A stretch of 64,000 nucleotides of DNA. It comes from Pseudomonas ekonensis. GTDB taxonomy: Bacteria > Pseudomonadota > Gammaproteobacteria > Pseudomonadales > Pseudomonadaceae. The translations under genes were made by a program, and so were the position numbers. Each line of letters begins with the position of its first letter. Position 1 is the stretch's first letter. Where the stretch lies: the NCBI RefSeq assembly GCF_019145435.1, contig NZ_JAHSTS010000001.1:248001-312000 (forward strand), given 5' to 3'. The notes under the pieces are model-generated. The model was not told the origin of the DNA, ran no database searches, and worked only from the letters and a program-made list of their open reading frames with translations. Below, piece by piece: positions 10,402-19,000 of the stretch.

Positions 10402-11340
10402 ATGCAGCTGGTTCGAGGCCTTCACAACTTGCGCCCCCAGCATCGGGGCTGCGTCGCCACTATTGGCAACTTTGACGGTGTGCACCGGGGTCACCAGGCT
10501 ATCCTGGGCCGGCTGCGCGAGCGCGCGCTCGAATTGGGCGTGCCCAGTTGCGTGGTGATTTTCGAGCCGCAGCCCCGGGAATTCTTCGCCCCGGACACGG
10601 CCCCGGCACGTCTGGCCCGGCTGCGGGACAAACTGCAGCTGCTGGCCGCCGAAGGCGTCGACCGGGTGCTGTGCCTGGCGTTCAACCAGCGCCTGAGCAA
10701 GCTCAGCGCCAGCGAGTTCGTCGACACCATCCTGGTGGACGGCCTCGGCGTGCAGCACCTGGAGGTCGGCGACGATTTCCGTTTCGGTTGCGACCGGCTC
10801 GGCGATTTCGATTTCCTGCTGCAGGCCGGCCAGGTGCACGGTTTCACCGTGGAGGCCGCGCAGACCGTCGAGCTGGACGGCCTGCGGGTCAGCAGCACCC
10901 AGGTGCGCAACGCGCTGTCCGCCGCCGATTTCGCCCTGGCCGAACGCCTGCTCGGCCGTCCGTACCGGATCGCCGGCCGCGTGCTGCACGGGCAGAAGCT
11001 GGCCCGGCAACTGGGTACGCCCACGGCCAACATCCAGCTCAAGCGCCGTCGCGTGCCGTTCACCGGGGTCTACCTGGTCGACGTCGCCATCGACGGCAAG
11101 GCCTGGCCCGGCGTCGCCAACATCGGCGTGCGGCCCACGGTCCAAGGTGACGGCAAGGCCCACCTTGAAGTCCATCTACTCGATTTCGCCGGCGATCTGT
11201 ACGACCGGCGCCTGACGGTGGTTTTCCACCAAAAGCTGCGCGAAGAGCAGCGTTTCGCCTCCCTGGAGGCACTGAAAACGGCGATCAACGCGGATGTCGC
11301 CGCCGCCCGTGCACTCGCCGCACCTAGCGCCCATCGCTAA
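10402..11340 (+). CDS. ribF: Bifunctional riboflavin kinase / FAD synthetase
   Basis: A 312-residue protein. The N-terminal FAD synthetase half carries the nucleotidyltransferase motif TIGNFDGVHRGHQ and RVSSTQVRNAL; the C-terminal flavokinase half carries GRVLHGQKLARQLGTPTANI and the G-V-A-N-I-G-V-R-P segment. It converts riboflavin to FMN and FAD. ATG 10402 gives the conserved MQLVRGLHNL start; an in-frame ATG at 10384 adds MSKKRV and cannot be excluded. It heads the ribF-ileS-lspA-fkpB cluster, 13 bases before ileS. Confidence 0.95.
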   Translation: MQLVRGLHNLRPQHRGCVATIGNFDGVHRGHQAILGRLRERALELGVPSCVVIFEPQPREFFAPDTAPARLARLRDKLQLLAAEGVDRVLCLAFNQRLSKLSASEFVDTILVDGLGVQHLEVGDDFRFGCDRLGDFDFLLQAGQVHGFTVEAAQTVELDGLRVSSTQVRNALSAADFALAERLLGRPYRIAGRVLHGQKLARQLGTPTANIQLKRRRVPFTGVYLVDVAIDGKAWPGVANIGVRPTVQGDGKAHLEVHLLDFAGDLYDRRLTVVFHQKLREEQRFASLEALKTAINADVAAARALAAPSAHR

Positions 11341-11353
11341 TGAAGAGCCTTAA

Positions 11354-14185
11354 ATGACCGACTATAAAGCCACGCTAAACCTTCCGGACACCGCCTTCCC
11401 AATGAAGGCCGGCCTGCCACAGCGCGAACCGCAGATCCTGCAGCGCTGGGACAGTATTGGCCTGTACGGAAAGTTGCGCGAGATTGGCAAGGACCGTCCG
11501 AAGTTCGTCCTGCACGACGGCCCTCCGTACGCCAACGGCACGATCCACATCGGTCACGCACTGAACAAGATTCTCAAGGACATGATCATCCGCTCGAAGA
11601 CCCTGTCGGGCTTCGACGCGCCGTACGTGCCGGGCTGGGACTGCCACGGGCTGCCGATCGAGCACAAGGTCGAAGTGACCCACGGCAAGAACCTGGGCGC
11701 GGAAAAGACCCGCGAACTGTGCCGCGCCTACGCGTCCGAGCAGATCGAAGGCCAGAAGAGCGAGTTCATCCGCCTCGGCGTGCTGGGCGACTTCGCCAAC
11801 CCGTACAAGACCATGGACTTCAAGAACGAGGCCGGTGAGATCCGCGCCCTCGCCGAAATCGTCAAGGGCGGTTTCGTGTTCAAGGGCCTCAAGCCCGTGA
11901 ACTGGTGCTTCGACTGCGGTTCGGCCCTGGCCGAGGCGGAAGTCGAGTACGAGAACAAGAAGTCCTCGACCATCGACGTGGCGTTCCCGATCGCCGACGA
12001 GGCCAAGCTGGCCGCCGCGTTCGGCCTGCCGTCGCTGGCCAGGCCGGCCGCCATCGTGATCTGGACCACCACCCCGTGGACCATCCCGGCCAACCAGGCG
12101 CTGAACGTCCACCCTGAATTCAACTACGCCCTGGTCGATGTCGGCGACAAGCTGCTGGTGCTGGCCGAGGAACTGGTGGAGTCGTGCCTGTCGCGCTACG
12201 GCGTCGAAGGCACCGTGCTGGCCACCGCGCCGGGCTCGGCGCTGGAACTGATCAACTTCCGCCACCCGTTCTATGACCGCCTGTCGCCGGTGTACCTGGC
12301 CGACTACGTGGAACTGGGCGCCGGCACCGGCGTGGTTCACTCCGCTCCGGCCTACGGCGTGGACGACTTCGTGACCTGCAAGAAATACGGCATGGTCAAC
12401 GACGACATCCTCAACCCGGTGCAGAGCAACGGCGTCTACGCGCCGTCGCTGGAATTCTTCGGCGGCCAGTTCATCTGGAAGGCCAACCCGGCCATCGTCG
12501 ACAAGCTGAGCGAAGTCGGTGCGCTGCTGCACACCACCGTCATCGACCACAGCTACATGCACTGCTGGCGCCACAAGACCCCGCTGATCTACCGCGCCAC
12601 CGCGCAGTGGTTCATCGGCATGGACAAGCAGCCGACCACCGGCGACACCCTGCGCCAGCGCTCGCTCAAGGCCATCGAAGACACCAGGTTCGTGCCGGCC
12701 TGGGGCCAGGCGCGCCTGCACTCGATGATCGCCAACCGTCCGGACTGGTGCATCTCCCGTCAGCGCAACTGGGGCGTGCCGATCCCGTTCTTCCTGAACA
12801 AGGAAAGCGGCGAGCTGCACCCGCGCACCGTCGAGCTGATGGAAGAGGTCGCCAAGCGCGTCGAAGCCGAAGGCATCGACGCCTGGTTCAAGCTGGACGC
12901 CGCCGAACTGCTGGGCGATGAGGCGCCGCTGTACGACAAGATCAGCGACACCCTCGACGTCTGGTTCGACTCGGGCACCACCCACTGGCACGTGCTGCGC
13001 GGCTCGCACCCGATGGGCCACGAGACCGGCCCGCGCGCCGACCTGTACCTGGAAGGCTCCGACCAGCACCGCGGCTGGTTCCACTCGTCGCTGCTGACCG
13101 GCTGCGCCATCGACAACCACGCGCCGTACCGCGAGCTGCTGACCCACGGCTTCACCGTGGACGAAGCGGGCCGCAAGATGTCCAAGTCCCTGGGCAACGT
13201 GATCGCGCCGCAGAAGGTCAACGACACCCTGGGCGCCGACATCATGCGCCTGTGGGTGGCGTCCACCGACTACTCCGGCGAAATGGCGGTGTCCGAGCAG
13301 ATCCTGCAGCGCAGCGCGGACGCCTACCGGCGCATCCGCAACACCGCGCGCTTCCTGCTCTCCAACCTGACCGGCTTCAACCCGGCCACCGACCTGCTGC
13401 CGGCCGAAGACATGCTGGCGCTGGACCGCTGGGCGGTGGACCGCACGCTGCTGCTGCAGAACGAGCTGAAGGAAAGCTACGGCGAATACCGCTTCTGGAA
13501 CGTCTACTCCAAGATCCACAACTTCTGCGTGCAGGAGCTGGGCGGCTTCTACCTCGACATCATCAAGGACCGCCAGTACACCACCGGCGCCGACAGCAAG
13601 GCCCGCCGTTCGTGCCAGACCGCGCTGTTCCACATCAGCGAGGCGCTGGTGCGCTGGATCGCGCCGATCCTGGCGTTCACCGCCGACGAGCTGTGGCAGT
13701 ACCTGCCGGGCGAGCGCAACGAATCGGTGATGCTCAACACCTGGTACGAGGGCCTGACCGAACTGCCGGAAGGCTTCGAGCTGGGCCGTGCCTACTGGGA
13801 CCGCATCATGGAAGTGAAGGTCGCGGTCAACAAGGAAATGGAGATCCAGCGCGCGGCCAAGGCCGTCGGCGGCAACCTGCAGGCCGAAGTGACCCTGTTC
13901 GCCGAGGACGCCCTGAGCGCCGACCTGGCCAAACTGAGCAACGAACTGCGCTTCGTGCTGATCACCTCCACCGCCGCCGTCGCGCCGTTCGCCCAGGCGC
14001 CGGCCGATGCGGTGGCCACCGAAGTCGGCGGCCTGAAGCTGAAGATCGTCAAGTCGAACCACACCAAGTGCGCCCGCTGCTGGCACTGCCGTGAAGACGT
14101 CGGCGTGAACCCGGAGCATCCGGAAATCTGCGGCCGTTGCGTGGACAACATCAGCGGCGCCGGCGAGGTTCGTCACTATGCCTAA
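11354..14185 (+). CDS. ileS: Isoleucyl-tRNA synthetase
   Basis: A 943-residue class I synthetase of the bacterial type. HIGH is at 65-68 and KMSKS at 608-612. The editing domain (CP1) is present between them, with [14 protein letters not shown]. The C-terminal zinc ribbon CARCWHC starts near 906 with its partner cysteines in EICGRC. This length and the zinc ribbon indicate the mupirocin-sensitive IleS1 type rather than IleS2. It overlaps lspA by 8 bases. Confidence 0.98.
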   Translation: MTDYKATLNLPDTAFPMKAGLPQREPQILQRWDSIGLYGKLREIGKDRPKFVLHDGPPYANGTIHIGHALNKILKDMIIRSKTLSGFDAPYVPGWDCHGLPIEHKVEVTHGKNLGAEKTRELCRAYASEQIEGQKSEFIRLGVLGDFANPYKTMDFKNEAGEIRALAEIVKGGFVFKGLKPVNWCFDCGSALAEAEVEYENKKSSTIDVAFPIADEAKLAAAFGLPSLARPAAIVIWTTTPWTIPANQALNVHPEFNYALVDVGDKLLVLAEELVESCLSRYGVEGTVLATAPGSALELINFRHPFYDRLSPVYLADYVELGAGTGVVHSAPAYGVDDFVTCKKYGMVNDDILNPVQSNGVYAPSLEFFGGQFIWKANPAIVDKLSEVGALLHTTVIDHSYMHCWRHKTPLIYRATAQWFIGMDKQPTTGDTLRQRSLKAIEDTRFVPAWGQARLHSMIANRPDWCISRQRNWGVPIPFFLNKESGELHPRTVELMEEVAKRVEAEGIDAWFKLDAAELLGDEAPLYDKISDTLDVWFDSGTTHWHVLRGSHPMGHETGPRADLYLEGSDQHRGWFHSSLLTGCAIDNHAPYRELLTHGFTVDEAGRKMSKSLGNVIAPQKVNDTLGADIMRLWVASTDYSGEMAVSEQILQRSADAYRRIRNTARFLLSNLTGFNPATDLLPAEDMLALDRWAVDRTLLLQNELKESYGEYRFWNVYSKIHNFCVQELGGFYLDIIKDRQYTTGADSKARRSCQTALFHISEALVRWIAPILAFTADELWQYLPGERNESVMLNTWYEGLTELPEGFELGRAYWDRIMEVKVAVNKEMEIQRAAKAVGGNLQAEVTLFAEDALSADLAKLSNELRFVLITSTAAVAPFAQAPADAVATEVGGLKLKIVKSNHTKCARCWHCREDVGVNPEHPEICGRCVDNISGAGEVRHYA

Positions 14186-14690
14186 TGCCGTGGGCCGTTT
14201 CGGACGGCTGGGCTGGCTCTGGTTGAGCGTGCTGGTGCTGGTCATCGACCAGGCCAGCAAGTTCTACTTCGAAGGCAAGCTCGAAATGTTCCAGCAGATC
14301 GTGGTCATTCCCGACTACTTCAGCTGGACCCTGGCCTACAACACCGGCGCCGCGTTCAGCTTCCTGGCGGACAGCTCCGGCTGGCAGCGCTGGCTGTTCG
14401 CGCTGATCGCCATCGTGGTCAGCGCGGTGCTGGTGGTCTGGCTCAAGCGCCTGGGCCGCAACGAAACCTGGCTGGCCGTCGCCCTGGCGCTGGTGCTGGG
14501 CGGTGCGCTGGGCAACCTGTATGACCGCATCGCCCTGGGCCATGTGATCGATTTCATCCTGGTGCACTGGCAGAACCGCTGGTACTTCCCGGCGTTCAAC
14601 TTCGCCGACAGCGCCATCACCGTGGGTGCGGTGATGCTGGCACTGGACATGTTCAAATCCAAGAAAACCGAAGAGGCCGTTCATGACTGA
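14178..14690 (+). CDS. lspA: Prolipoprotein signal peptidase
   Basis: A 170-residue inner membrane aspartyl protease that removes signal peptides from diacylglyceryl-modified prolipoproteins, including BamD encoded in this window. Four transmembrane segments are apparent. The conserved motifs [28 protein letters not shown].....VIDF and FNFADSAI contain the two catalytic aspartates. It overlaps ileS and fkpB by 8 bases each, so the three are translationally coupled. Confidence 0.97.
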   Translation: MPNAVGRFGRLGWLWLSVLVLVIDQASKFYFEGKLEMFQQIVVIPDYFSWTLAYNTGAAFSFLADSSGWQRWLFALIAIVVSAVLVVWLKRLGRNETWLAVALALVLGGALGNLYDRIALGHVIDFILVHWQNRWYFPAFNFADSAITVGAVMLALDMFKSKKTEEAVHD

Positions 14691-15135
14691 ACAGGTATCG
14701 GCCGTGCAACGCATCGGCCAGAACACCGAAGTCACCTTGCACTTCGCATTGCGCCTGGAGAACGGCGACACCGTCGACAGCACCTTCGACAAGGCCCCGG
14801 CGACCTTCAAGGTCGGCGACGGCAACCTGCTGCCGGGCTTCGAGGCGGCGCTGTTCGGCTTCAAGGGCGGCGACAAGCGCACCCTGACCATCGAGCCGGA
14901 AAACGCCTTCGGTCAGCCGAACCCGCAGAACGTGCAGGTCATCCCCCGTTCGCAGTTCACGGGCATGGAGCTGTCGCCCGGTCTGCTGGTGATCTTCAAC
15001 GATGCGGCCAATACTGAATTGCCGGGCGTGGTGAAGGAATTCGACGACGCGCAAGTGACCGTCGACTTCAACCACCCGCTGGCCGGCAAGACACTGACCT
15101 TTGACGTGGAAATCATTTCCGTCAAGGCGCTCTGA
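14683..15135 (+). CDS. fkpB: FKBP-type peptidyl-prolyl isomerase FkpB (SlpA)
   Basis: A 150-residue SlyD-like FKBP with an inserted IF domain, lacking the histidine-rich SlyD tail. Motifs: [49 protein letters not shown]. It belongs to the conserved ileS-lspA-fkpB-ispH block and starts inside the lspA stop region. A cytoplasmic isomerase/chaperone role is expected by family. Confidence 0.93.
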   Translation: MTEQVSAVQRIGQNTEVTLHFALRLENGDTVDSTFDKAPATFKVGDGNLLPGFEAALFGFKGGDKRTLTIEPENAFGQPNPQNVQVIPRSQFTGMELSPGLLVIFNDAANTELPGVVKEFDDAQVTVDFNHPLAGKTLTFDVEIISVKAL

Positions 15136-15153
15136 GTCATCGGGCAGTAACCG

Positions 15154-15181
15154 TGCGGGAGCGGGCAGGCTTGCTCCCGCA
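15154..15181. repeat. Single REP-type palindrome
   Basis: TGCGGGAGC and GCTCCCGCA form a 9-bp stem around a GGGCAGGCTT loop, the REP core seen elsewhere in the window. It lies 18 bases after fkpB. Confidence 0.6.
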
Positions 15182-15192
15182 GTGTTCTTCCT

Positions 15193-15226
15193 CATTCGAA
15201 GGGGACTTTCCCCTTCGAATGGTTTT
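15193..15226 (+). terminator. Strong intrinsic terminator or attenuator before ispH
   Basis: A perfect 13-bp stem (15193-15205 with 15209-15221) with a three-base loop is followed by GGTTTTTACT. It lies between fkpB and ispH, only 44 bases before the ispH start, so ispH needs read-through or a promoter in that short gap. Confidence 0.82.
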
Positions 15227-15269
15227 TACTGTATTCGCAATTTCTTGCGCGCAAGGCACGAGGCACAGC

Positions 15270-16214
15270 ATGCAAATCAAACTCGCCAACCCCCGTGGCT
15301 TCTGCGCCGGCGTGGACCGGGCGATCGAAATCGTCAACCGCGCCCTGGAAGTGTTCGGGCCGCCGATCTACGTGCGCCATGAAGTGGTGCACAACAAGTT
15401 CGTGGTCGAAGACCTGCGCAGCCGCGGCGCGATCTTCGTCGAGGAGCTGGATCAGGTGCCGGACGACGTCATCGTGATCTTCAGTGCCCACGGCGTCTCC
15501 CAGGCCGTGCGCAGCGAAGCCGCCGGCCGCGGCCTGAAGGTGTTCGACGCCACGTGCCCGCTGGTGACCAAGGTGCACATCGAAGTGGCGAAGTACAGCC
15601 GCGACGGGCGTGAATGCATCCTGATCGGCCATGCCGGCCACCCGGAAGTCGAAGGCACCATGGGCCAGTACGACGCCAGCAACGGCGGCGCGATCTACCT
15701 CGTCGAGGACGAGCAGGACGTCGCCGAACTGCAGGTGCACAACCCGGACCGGCTGGCCTTCGTCACCCAGACCACGTTGTCCATGGACGACACCAGCCGT
15801 GTCATCGACGCCTTGCGCACCCGGTTCCCGGCCATCGGCGGCCCGCGCAAGGACGACATCTGCTACGCCACGCAAAACCGGCAGGACGCAGTCAAGCAAC
15901 TGGCCGACGAGTGCGATGTGGTGCTGGTGGTCGGCAGCCCGAACAGCTCCAACTCCAACCGCCTGCGCGAACTGGCCGAGCGGATGGCCACCCCGGCCTA
16001 CCTGATCGACGGCGCCGAAGACCTGCAAGAGGCCTGGTTCGAAGGCGTCGAGCGCATCGGCATCACCGCCGGCGCCTCTGCCCCGGAAGTGCTGGTGCGC
16101 GGCGTGATCCAGCAGTTGCAGGCCTGGGGCGCCACCGGCGCCGACGAGTTGGCCGGGCGTGAAGAGAACATTACGTTCTCGATGCCGAAAGAGTTGCGCG
16201 TCCGTTCGATCTGA
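15270..16214 (+). CDS. ispH: 4-hydroxy-3-methylbut-2-enyl diphosphate reductase
   Basis: A 314-residue iron-sulfur enzyme that performs the last step of the MEP pathway, making IPP and DMAPP. The three cluster-binding cysteines appear in [11 protein letters not shown] (near residue 12), [11 protein letters not shown] (near 96) and [11 protein letters not shown] (near 197). It is preceded by a strong terminator. Its last 44 bases overlap the convergent fimT gene, so ispH and fimT transcripts can be mutually antisense at their 3' ends. Confidence 0.97.
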   Translation: MQIKLANPRGFCAGVDRAIEIVNRALEVFGPPIYVRHEVVHNKFVVEDLRSRGAIFVEELDQVPDDVIVIFSAHGVSQAVRSEAAGRGLKVFDATCPLVTKVHIEVAKYSRDGRECILIGHAGHPEVEGTMGQYDASNGGAIYLVEDEQDVAELQVHNPDRLAFVTQTTLSMDDTSRVIDALRTRFPAIGGPRKDDICYATQNRQDAVKQLADECDVVLVVGSPNSSNSNRLRELAERMATPAYLIDGAEDLQEAWFEGVERIGITAGASAPEVLVRGVIQQLQAWGATGADELAGREENITFSMPKELRVRSI

Positions 16215-16755
16215 CCCCCTGCGCCTTGCCGCATAGCGCCTGTTCGGCCTTTTCGCCGGCCAGGCGCACGCGGCCGCTCGCCGCCAGCACGATCTGCCAT
16301 CGGCTGACCGGCTCCCGGGCCGAGCAGATGTGCAGCTTCCCCGCCTGAAACGACCTTCCGGGCATCAGCGGCTGGCCCAGGCCGCTGAACCGCACATAGC
16401 GGCTGACCCACCAGTTGCCGACGACCGGCACTTTCCCGTCGCTCGCATGCTCGACCAGCACCGGATTGGCGCTGTCTTCCGGCCCCTTGCCGTTGATGTC
16501 CAGAATGATCCGCCAGCCCCGGCCCCAGTCGCCGTCGATTCCGTGCATCACCACGGTCCGGTTGTGCGTGATGGCCAGCGTGCGGGCATGGCGGATGCCT
16601 TCCAGCAGCGACCGCGCCGCCTGTTCCTGGCGGTTGGACTCCGTGAGCGCGGCGTACGCCGGGCCGACCAGCGACAGAACAATTGCGCCGATCGCCAGTC
16701 CCATGAGCAGTTCGACCAGGCTCAGGCCCCGTTGCGGCGTGACAGGTTGCGGCAT
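16171..16755 (-). CDS. fimT: FimT/GspH-type minor pilin with C-terminal GRxR motif
   Basis: A 194-residue prepilin. The class III signal is PQRG at 7-10, cut before LSLVELLMG, giving Glu at mature position 5, then a hydrophobic helix. The GspH/FimT domain follows ([20 protein letters not shown]). GRVR at 161-164 matches the GRxR motif reported in the DNA-binding tail of Legionella FimT. Two cysteines (144, 175) could form a disulfide. It is convergent with ispH, overlapping it by 44 bases, and divergent from the fimU operon. It is likely processed by PilD, encoded in the same window. Confidence 0.85.
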   Translation of the reverse strand: MPQPVTPQRGLSLVELLMGLAIGAIVLSLVGPAYAALTESNRQEQAARSLLEGIRHARTLAITHNRTVVMHGIDGDWGRGWRIILDINGKGPEDSANPVLVEHASDGKVPVVGNWWVSRYVRFSGLGQPLMPGRSFQAGKLHICSAREPVSRWQIVLAASGRVRLAGEKAEQALCGKAQGVRSNGRATLSASRT

Positions 16756-16880
16756 GAAGGCTCCCTCCGTGGAGCGGCTGTGCGGCGCCTCCCGGCGTCG
16801 GGCAGGGCAAATCGACCGACATCGGCCGGCCGGATGTTCTAGCGTGTATCAGGTATAGCCGACGGCAACGGAGGGCATCG

Positions 16881-17354
16881 ATGGATCATCGTACAAAAGG
16901 TTTCACGCTGGTCGAGCTGCTGGTGGCGGTCGCGGTGTTCGTGGTCCTGGTCACGATGGCGGTGCCGGCGTTCACCCGGTCGGTGCAGGGCAGCAAGGCC
17001 GACACCGAAGTCGGCGATCTGCAGCGGGCCCTCAACTACGCACGGCTTGAGGCGATCGACCGCGGCGTGACCACCCGGATCCGGCCGACCGCAGGCGGCA
17101 GCGTCTGGACCGGCGAACTGTCGGTCTACGACAGCACGGGCACCCCGGCCAATGTATTGCGGGTTGTTCCTGCGATGAGCAGCGGCGCGAGTCTGACGCT
17201 AACCTCAGGAGTGAGCGCGCTGGATTTCAACAATCTGGGCGGGCTGGCGGCGCCGTCGACGGCGGTGGTCATCAGCTACACGCTGGGAACGCAAAGCAGG
17301 ACGCTGAACGTGTGTCTTAACGGACGAATCCAATTGGGTGGAAGCTGCGGATGA
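16881..17354 (+). CDS. fimU: Minor pilin FimU (GspH family)
   Basis: A 157-residue prepilin with the leader MDHRTKG cut before FTLVELLVAV (Glu at mature position 5). The GspH-like domain contains GDLQRALNYARLEAIDRG; two cysteines lie near the C-terminus (NVCLNGR..., GSCG), as in P. aeruginosa FimU. FimU links the minor pilin tip complex to PilA. It is the first gene of fimU-pilV-pilW-pilX-pilY1-pilE and overlaps pilV by 4 bases (ATGA). Confidence 0.88.
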   Translation: MDHRTKGFTLVELLVAVAVFVVLVTMAVPAFTRSVQGSKADTEVGDLQRALNYARLEAIDRGVTTRIRPTAGGSVWTGELSVYDSTGTPANVLRVVPAMSSGASLTLTSGVSALDFNNLGGLAAPSTAVVISYTLGTQSRTLNVCLNGRIQLGGSCG

Positions 17355-17800
17355 GGGCAGGGAGCAAGGGTGCACAGGAGGGCATGACGCTGATCGAGGT
17401 GCTGGTCGCGTTGCTGATTCTGACGGTCGGGTTGCTGGGGGCGGCGGCGGTTCAGCTCAACGCGCTGAAATACACCGACAGCTCGCGGATGGCCAGCCAG
17501 GCCAGTTTCATCGCCTACGACATGATGGACCGGATCCGCGCCAATTCCGCGGCCGACTACACCGTCTCGCCGCCTGCCTCGGGCAACCTGAGCGTGGCCC
17601 GGGATCAGGACCTCTACGATTTCACCACCAACATCACAGGTTTCGGCGGGCCCACCGCCACCGGCACCATCACGCTCAACCAGCGGGTGTACACCATCAC
17701 CATCACCTGGAGCGACGCCCGGGCCGCCAACGCCGCGACCGCCCAGCGCAGCTTCGTGCTCACCAGCCGCGCCGCCGTCGATCCGGTGGCCACGCCATGA
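17351..17800 (+). CDS. pilV: Minor pilin PilV
   Basis: A 149-residue prepilin. The leader runs to Gly11, cut before MTLIEVLVALLILTVGLLG; this hydrophobic pattern is diagnostic of PilV/GspI. It is shorter than the P. aeruginosa protein (about 185 residues). Start and stop overlap neighbours by 4 bases on both sides. It forms the PilVWX tip complex with PilW and PilX that primes pilus assembly and holds PilY1. Confidence 0.88.
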   Translation: MRAGSKGAQEGMTLIEVLVALLILTVGLLGAAAVQLNALKYTDSSRMASQASFIAYDMMDRIRANSAADYTVSPPASGNLSVARDQDLYDFTTNITGFGGPTATGTITLNQRVYTITITWSDARAANAATAQRSFVLTSRAAVDPVATP

Positions 17801-18510
17801 ACCGCCGCAACCGAGGGTTCGGCCTTATCGAGCTGCTGGTGGCCCTGGCGTTGGGGCTGATCGTGGTGCTGGGCGTGGTGCAGATCTTCATCGCCGCGAA
17901 AAACACCTACGCCAGCCAGAACAGCGCCGCCGCCATGCAAGAGGACGCGCGCTTCGTGCTGAGCAAGATGATCCAGGAGATCCGCATGGTCGGGATGTTC
18001 GGCTGCCTGGGCACCATCACCGACTCCAGCTCCGCCGGCGACTTCAACGCCAGCCAGGTCACGCCGATCAGCTGGGACAACGCCAACCTCAAGCTCACCC
18101 TGGTCACCGCCGATGTCGGCGGCAGCGGCGGGACGCCGACCTGGACGGTGGTCTCCGATTGCCGCAACAGCGCCACGGCCTACACCGGCGTGCGGGCCGC
18201 AGCGTCCGGGCAGATCGCGTTCCCGATCCGTCGCCTGGTCTACAGCTTCAGCAACAACCAGATACTCCTGGGCACCGGCAGCGGCACGCCGACCCAGGCG
18301 GCGCTGGTGAACAACGTCAGCGCCTTCAGTGTGATGTTCGGCCTGGCGGCTTCAGCCACCGATGTCGCGGCCTCCACCTACAGCAGCAACCCCAGCGATC
18401 CGGCCCGCATCCGCAGCGTGCGCCTGAGCCTGACCCTCACCGACCCGAACAACCGGGTGCGCAGCCAAACCTTCAACGTGGTTGCCGCCTTGCGCAACCG
18501 CCTGCAGTGA
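17797..18510 (+). CDS. pilW: Minor pilin PilW
   Basis: A 237-residue prepilin, cut after MNRRNRG before FGLIELLVALALGLIVVLG, the PilW/GspJ signature. The segment NTYASQNSAAAMQEDARFVLSKMIQEIRMVGMFGC is strongly PilW-like, although shorter overall than in P. aeruginosa (about 274). The start ATG 17797 overlaps the pilV TGA. Two cysteines (GCLG, DCRN) may form a disulfide. The frame is open far upstream but that is the pilV/fimU shadow. Confidence 0.88.
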   Translation: MNRRNRGFGLIELLVALALGLIVVLGVVQIFIAAKNTYASQNSAAAMQEDARFVLSKMIQEIRMVGMFGCLGTITDSSSAGDFNASQVTPISWDNANLKLTLVTADVGGSGGTPTWTVVSDCRNSATAYTGVRAAASGQIAFPIRRLVYSFSNNQILLGTGSGTPTQAALVNNVSAFSVMFGLAASATDVAASTYSSNPSDPARIRSVRLSLTLTDPNNRVRSQTFNVVAALRNRLQ

Positions 18511-18520
18511 GGGCCGGACG

Positions 18521-19000
18521 ATGACGATCCCTTTCCGTCCCCCGCAGGCGCAGCGCGGCATGGTGCTGCTGGTCAGCCTGGTGTTCCTGCTGCTGTTGAC
18601 GCTGATCGGGCTGTCGTCCATGCAGAGCGCCAACCTCCAGGAAAAGATGGCCGGCAGCGTCAGCCTGCGCAACCAGTCGTTCCAGGTGGCCGAGGCGGCG
18701 CTGCGCATCGGCGAAAGCGCGGTGCAGCTCGACAGCTATTCGCTGGCGGTGTGCGCCACCACGGCCCAGTGCGCGCCGCCGGCGGAGTCGTCGACGGTCA
18801 GTTCGGCGGGGCTCAATTCCACGTCCGGGGTGACCTGGATCGCCGCCGGCAGCGGGTTCTACGGCGTGCAGAACATCGGCACCACCCTGACCGCCGTCAA
18901 TGTGCCGAGCAACACCTCGGCGACGCTGTACCGGGTCACGGCCGTCGGCGTCGCCGGCACTTCGCGCAGCGTGGTGGAGAGTGTCTATGCCAAGTACTGA
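18521..19000 (+). CDS. pilX: Minor pilin PilX
   Basis: A 159-residue prepilin with a 13-residue leader ending in QRG and a mature start MVLLVSLVFLLLLTLIGLSS. Mature position 5 is valine, not glutamate, as expected for the PilX/GspK type that caps the tip complex. QEKMAGSVSLRNQSFQVAEAAL is the PilX family signature. Two cysteines (CATTAQC) are close together. Its end overlaps the pilY1 start by 14 bases. Confidence 0.87.
   Translation: MTIPFRPPQAQRGMVLLVSLVFLLLLTLIGLSSMQSANLQEKMAGSVSLRNQSFQVAEAALRIGESAVQLDSYSLAVCATTAQCAPPAESSTVSSAGLNSTSGVTWIAAGSGFYGVQNIGTTLTAVNVPSNTSATLYRVTAVGVAGTSRSVVESVYAKY

Noticed and set aside
8731..11175. 814-residue minus-strand ORF opposite murJ and ribF
   Set aside because: Crosses two well-supported genes and an intergenic region, with Gln/His-rich low-similarity sequence.
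11375..14260. 961-residue minus-strand ORF opposite ileS
   Set aside because: Antisense shadow of a strong gene in GC-rich DNA, with His/Gly/Val/Gln-rich composition and no recognisable domain.
17338..17796. N-terminal extension of pilW into fimU/pilV frames
   Set aside because: The extension is out-of-frame translation of pilV; the prepilin leader starts at 17797.
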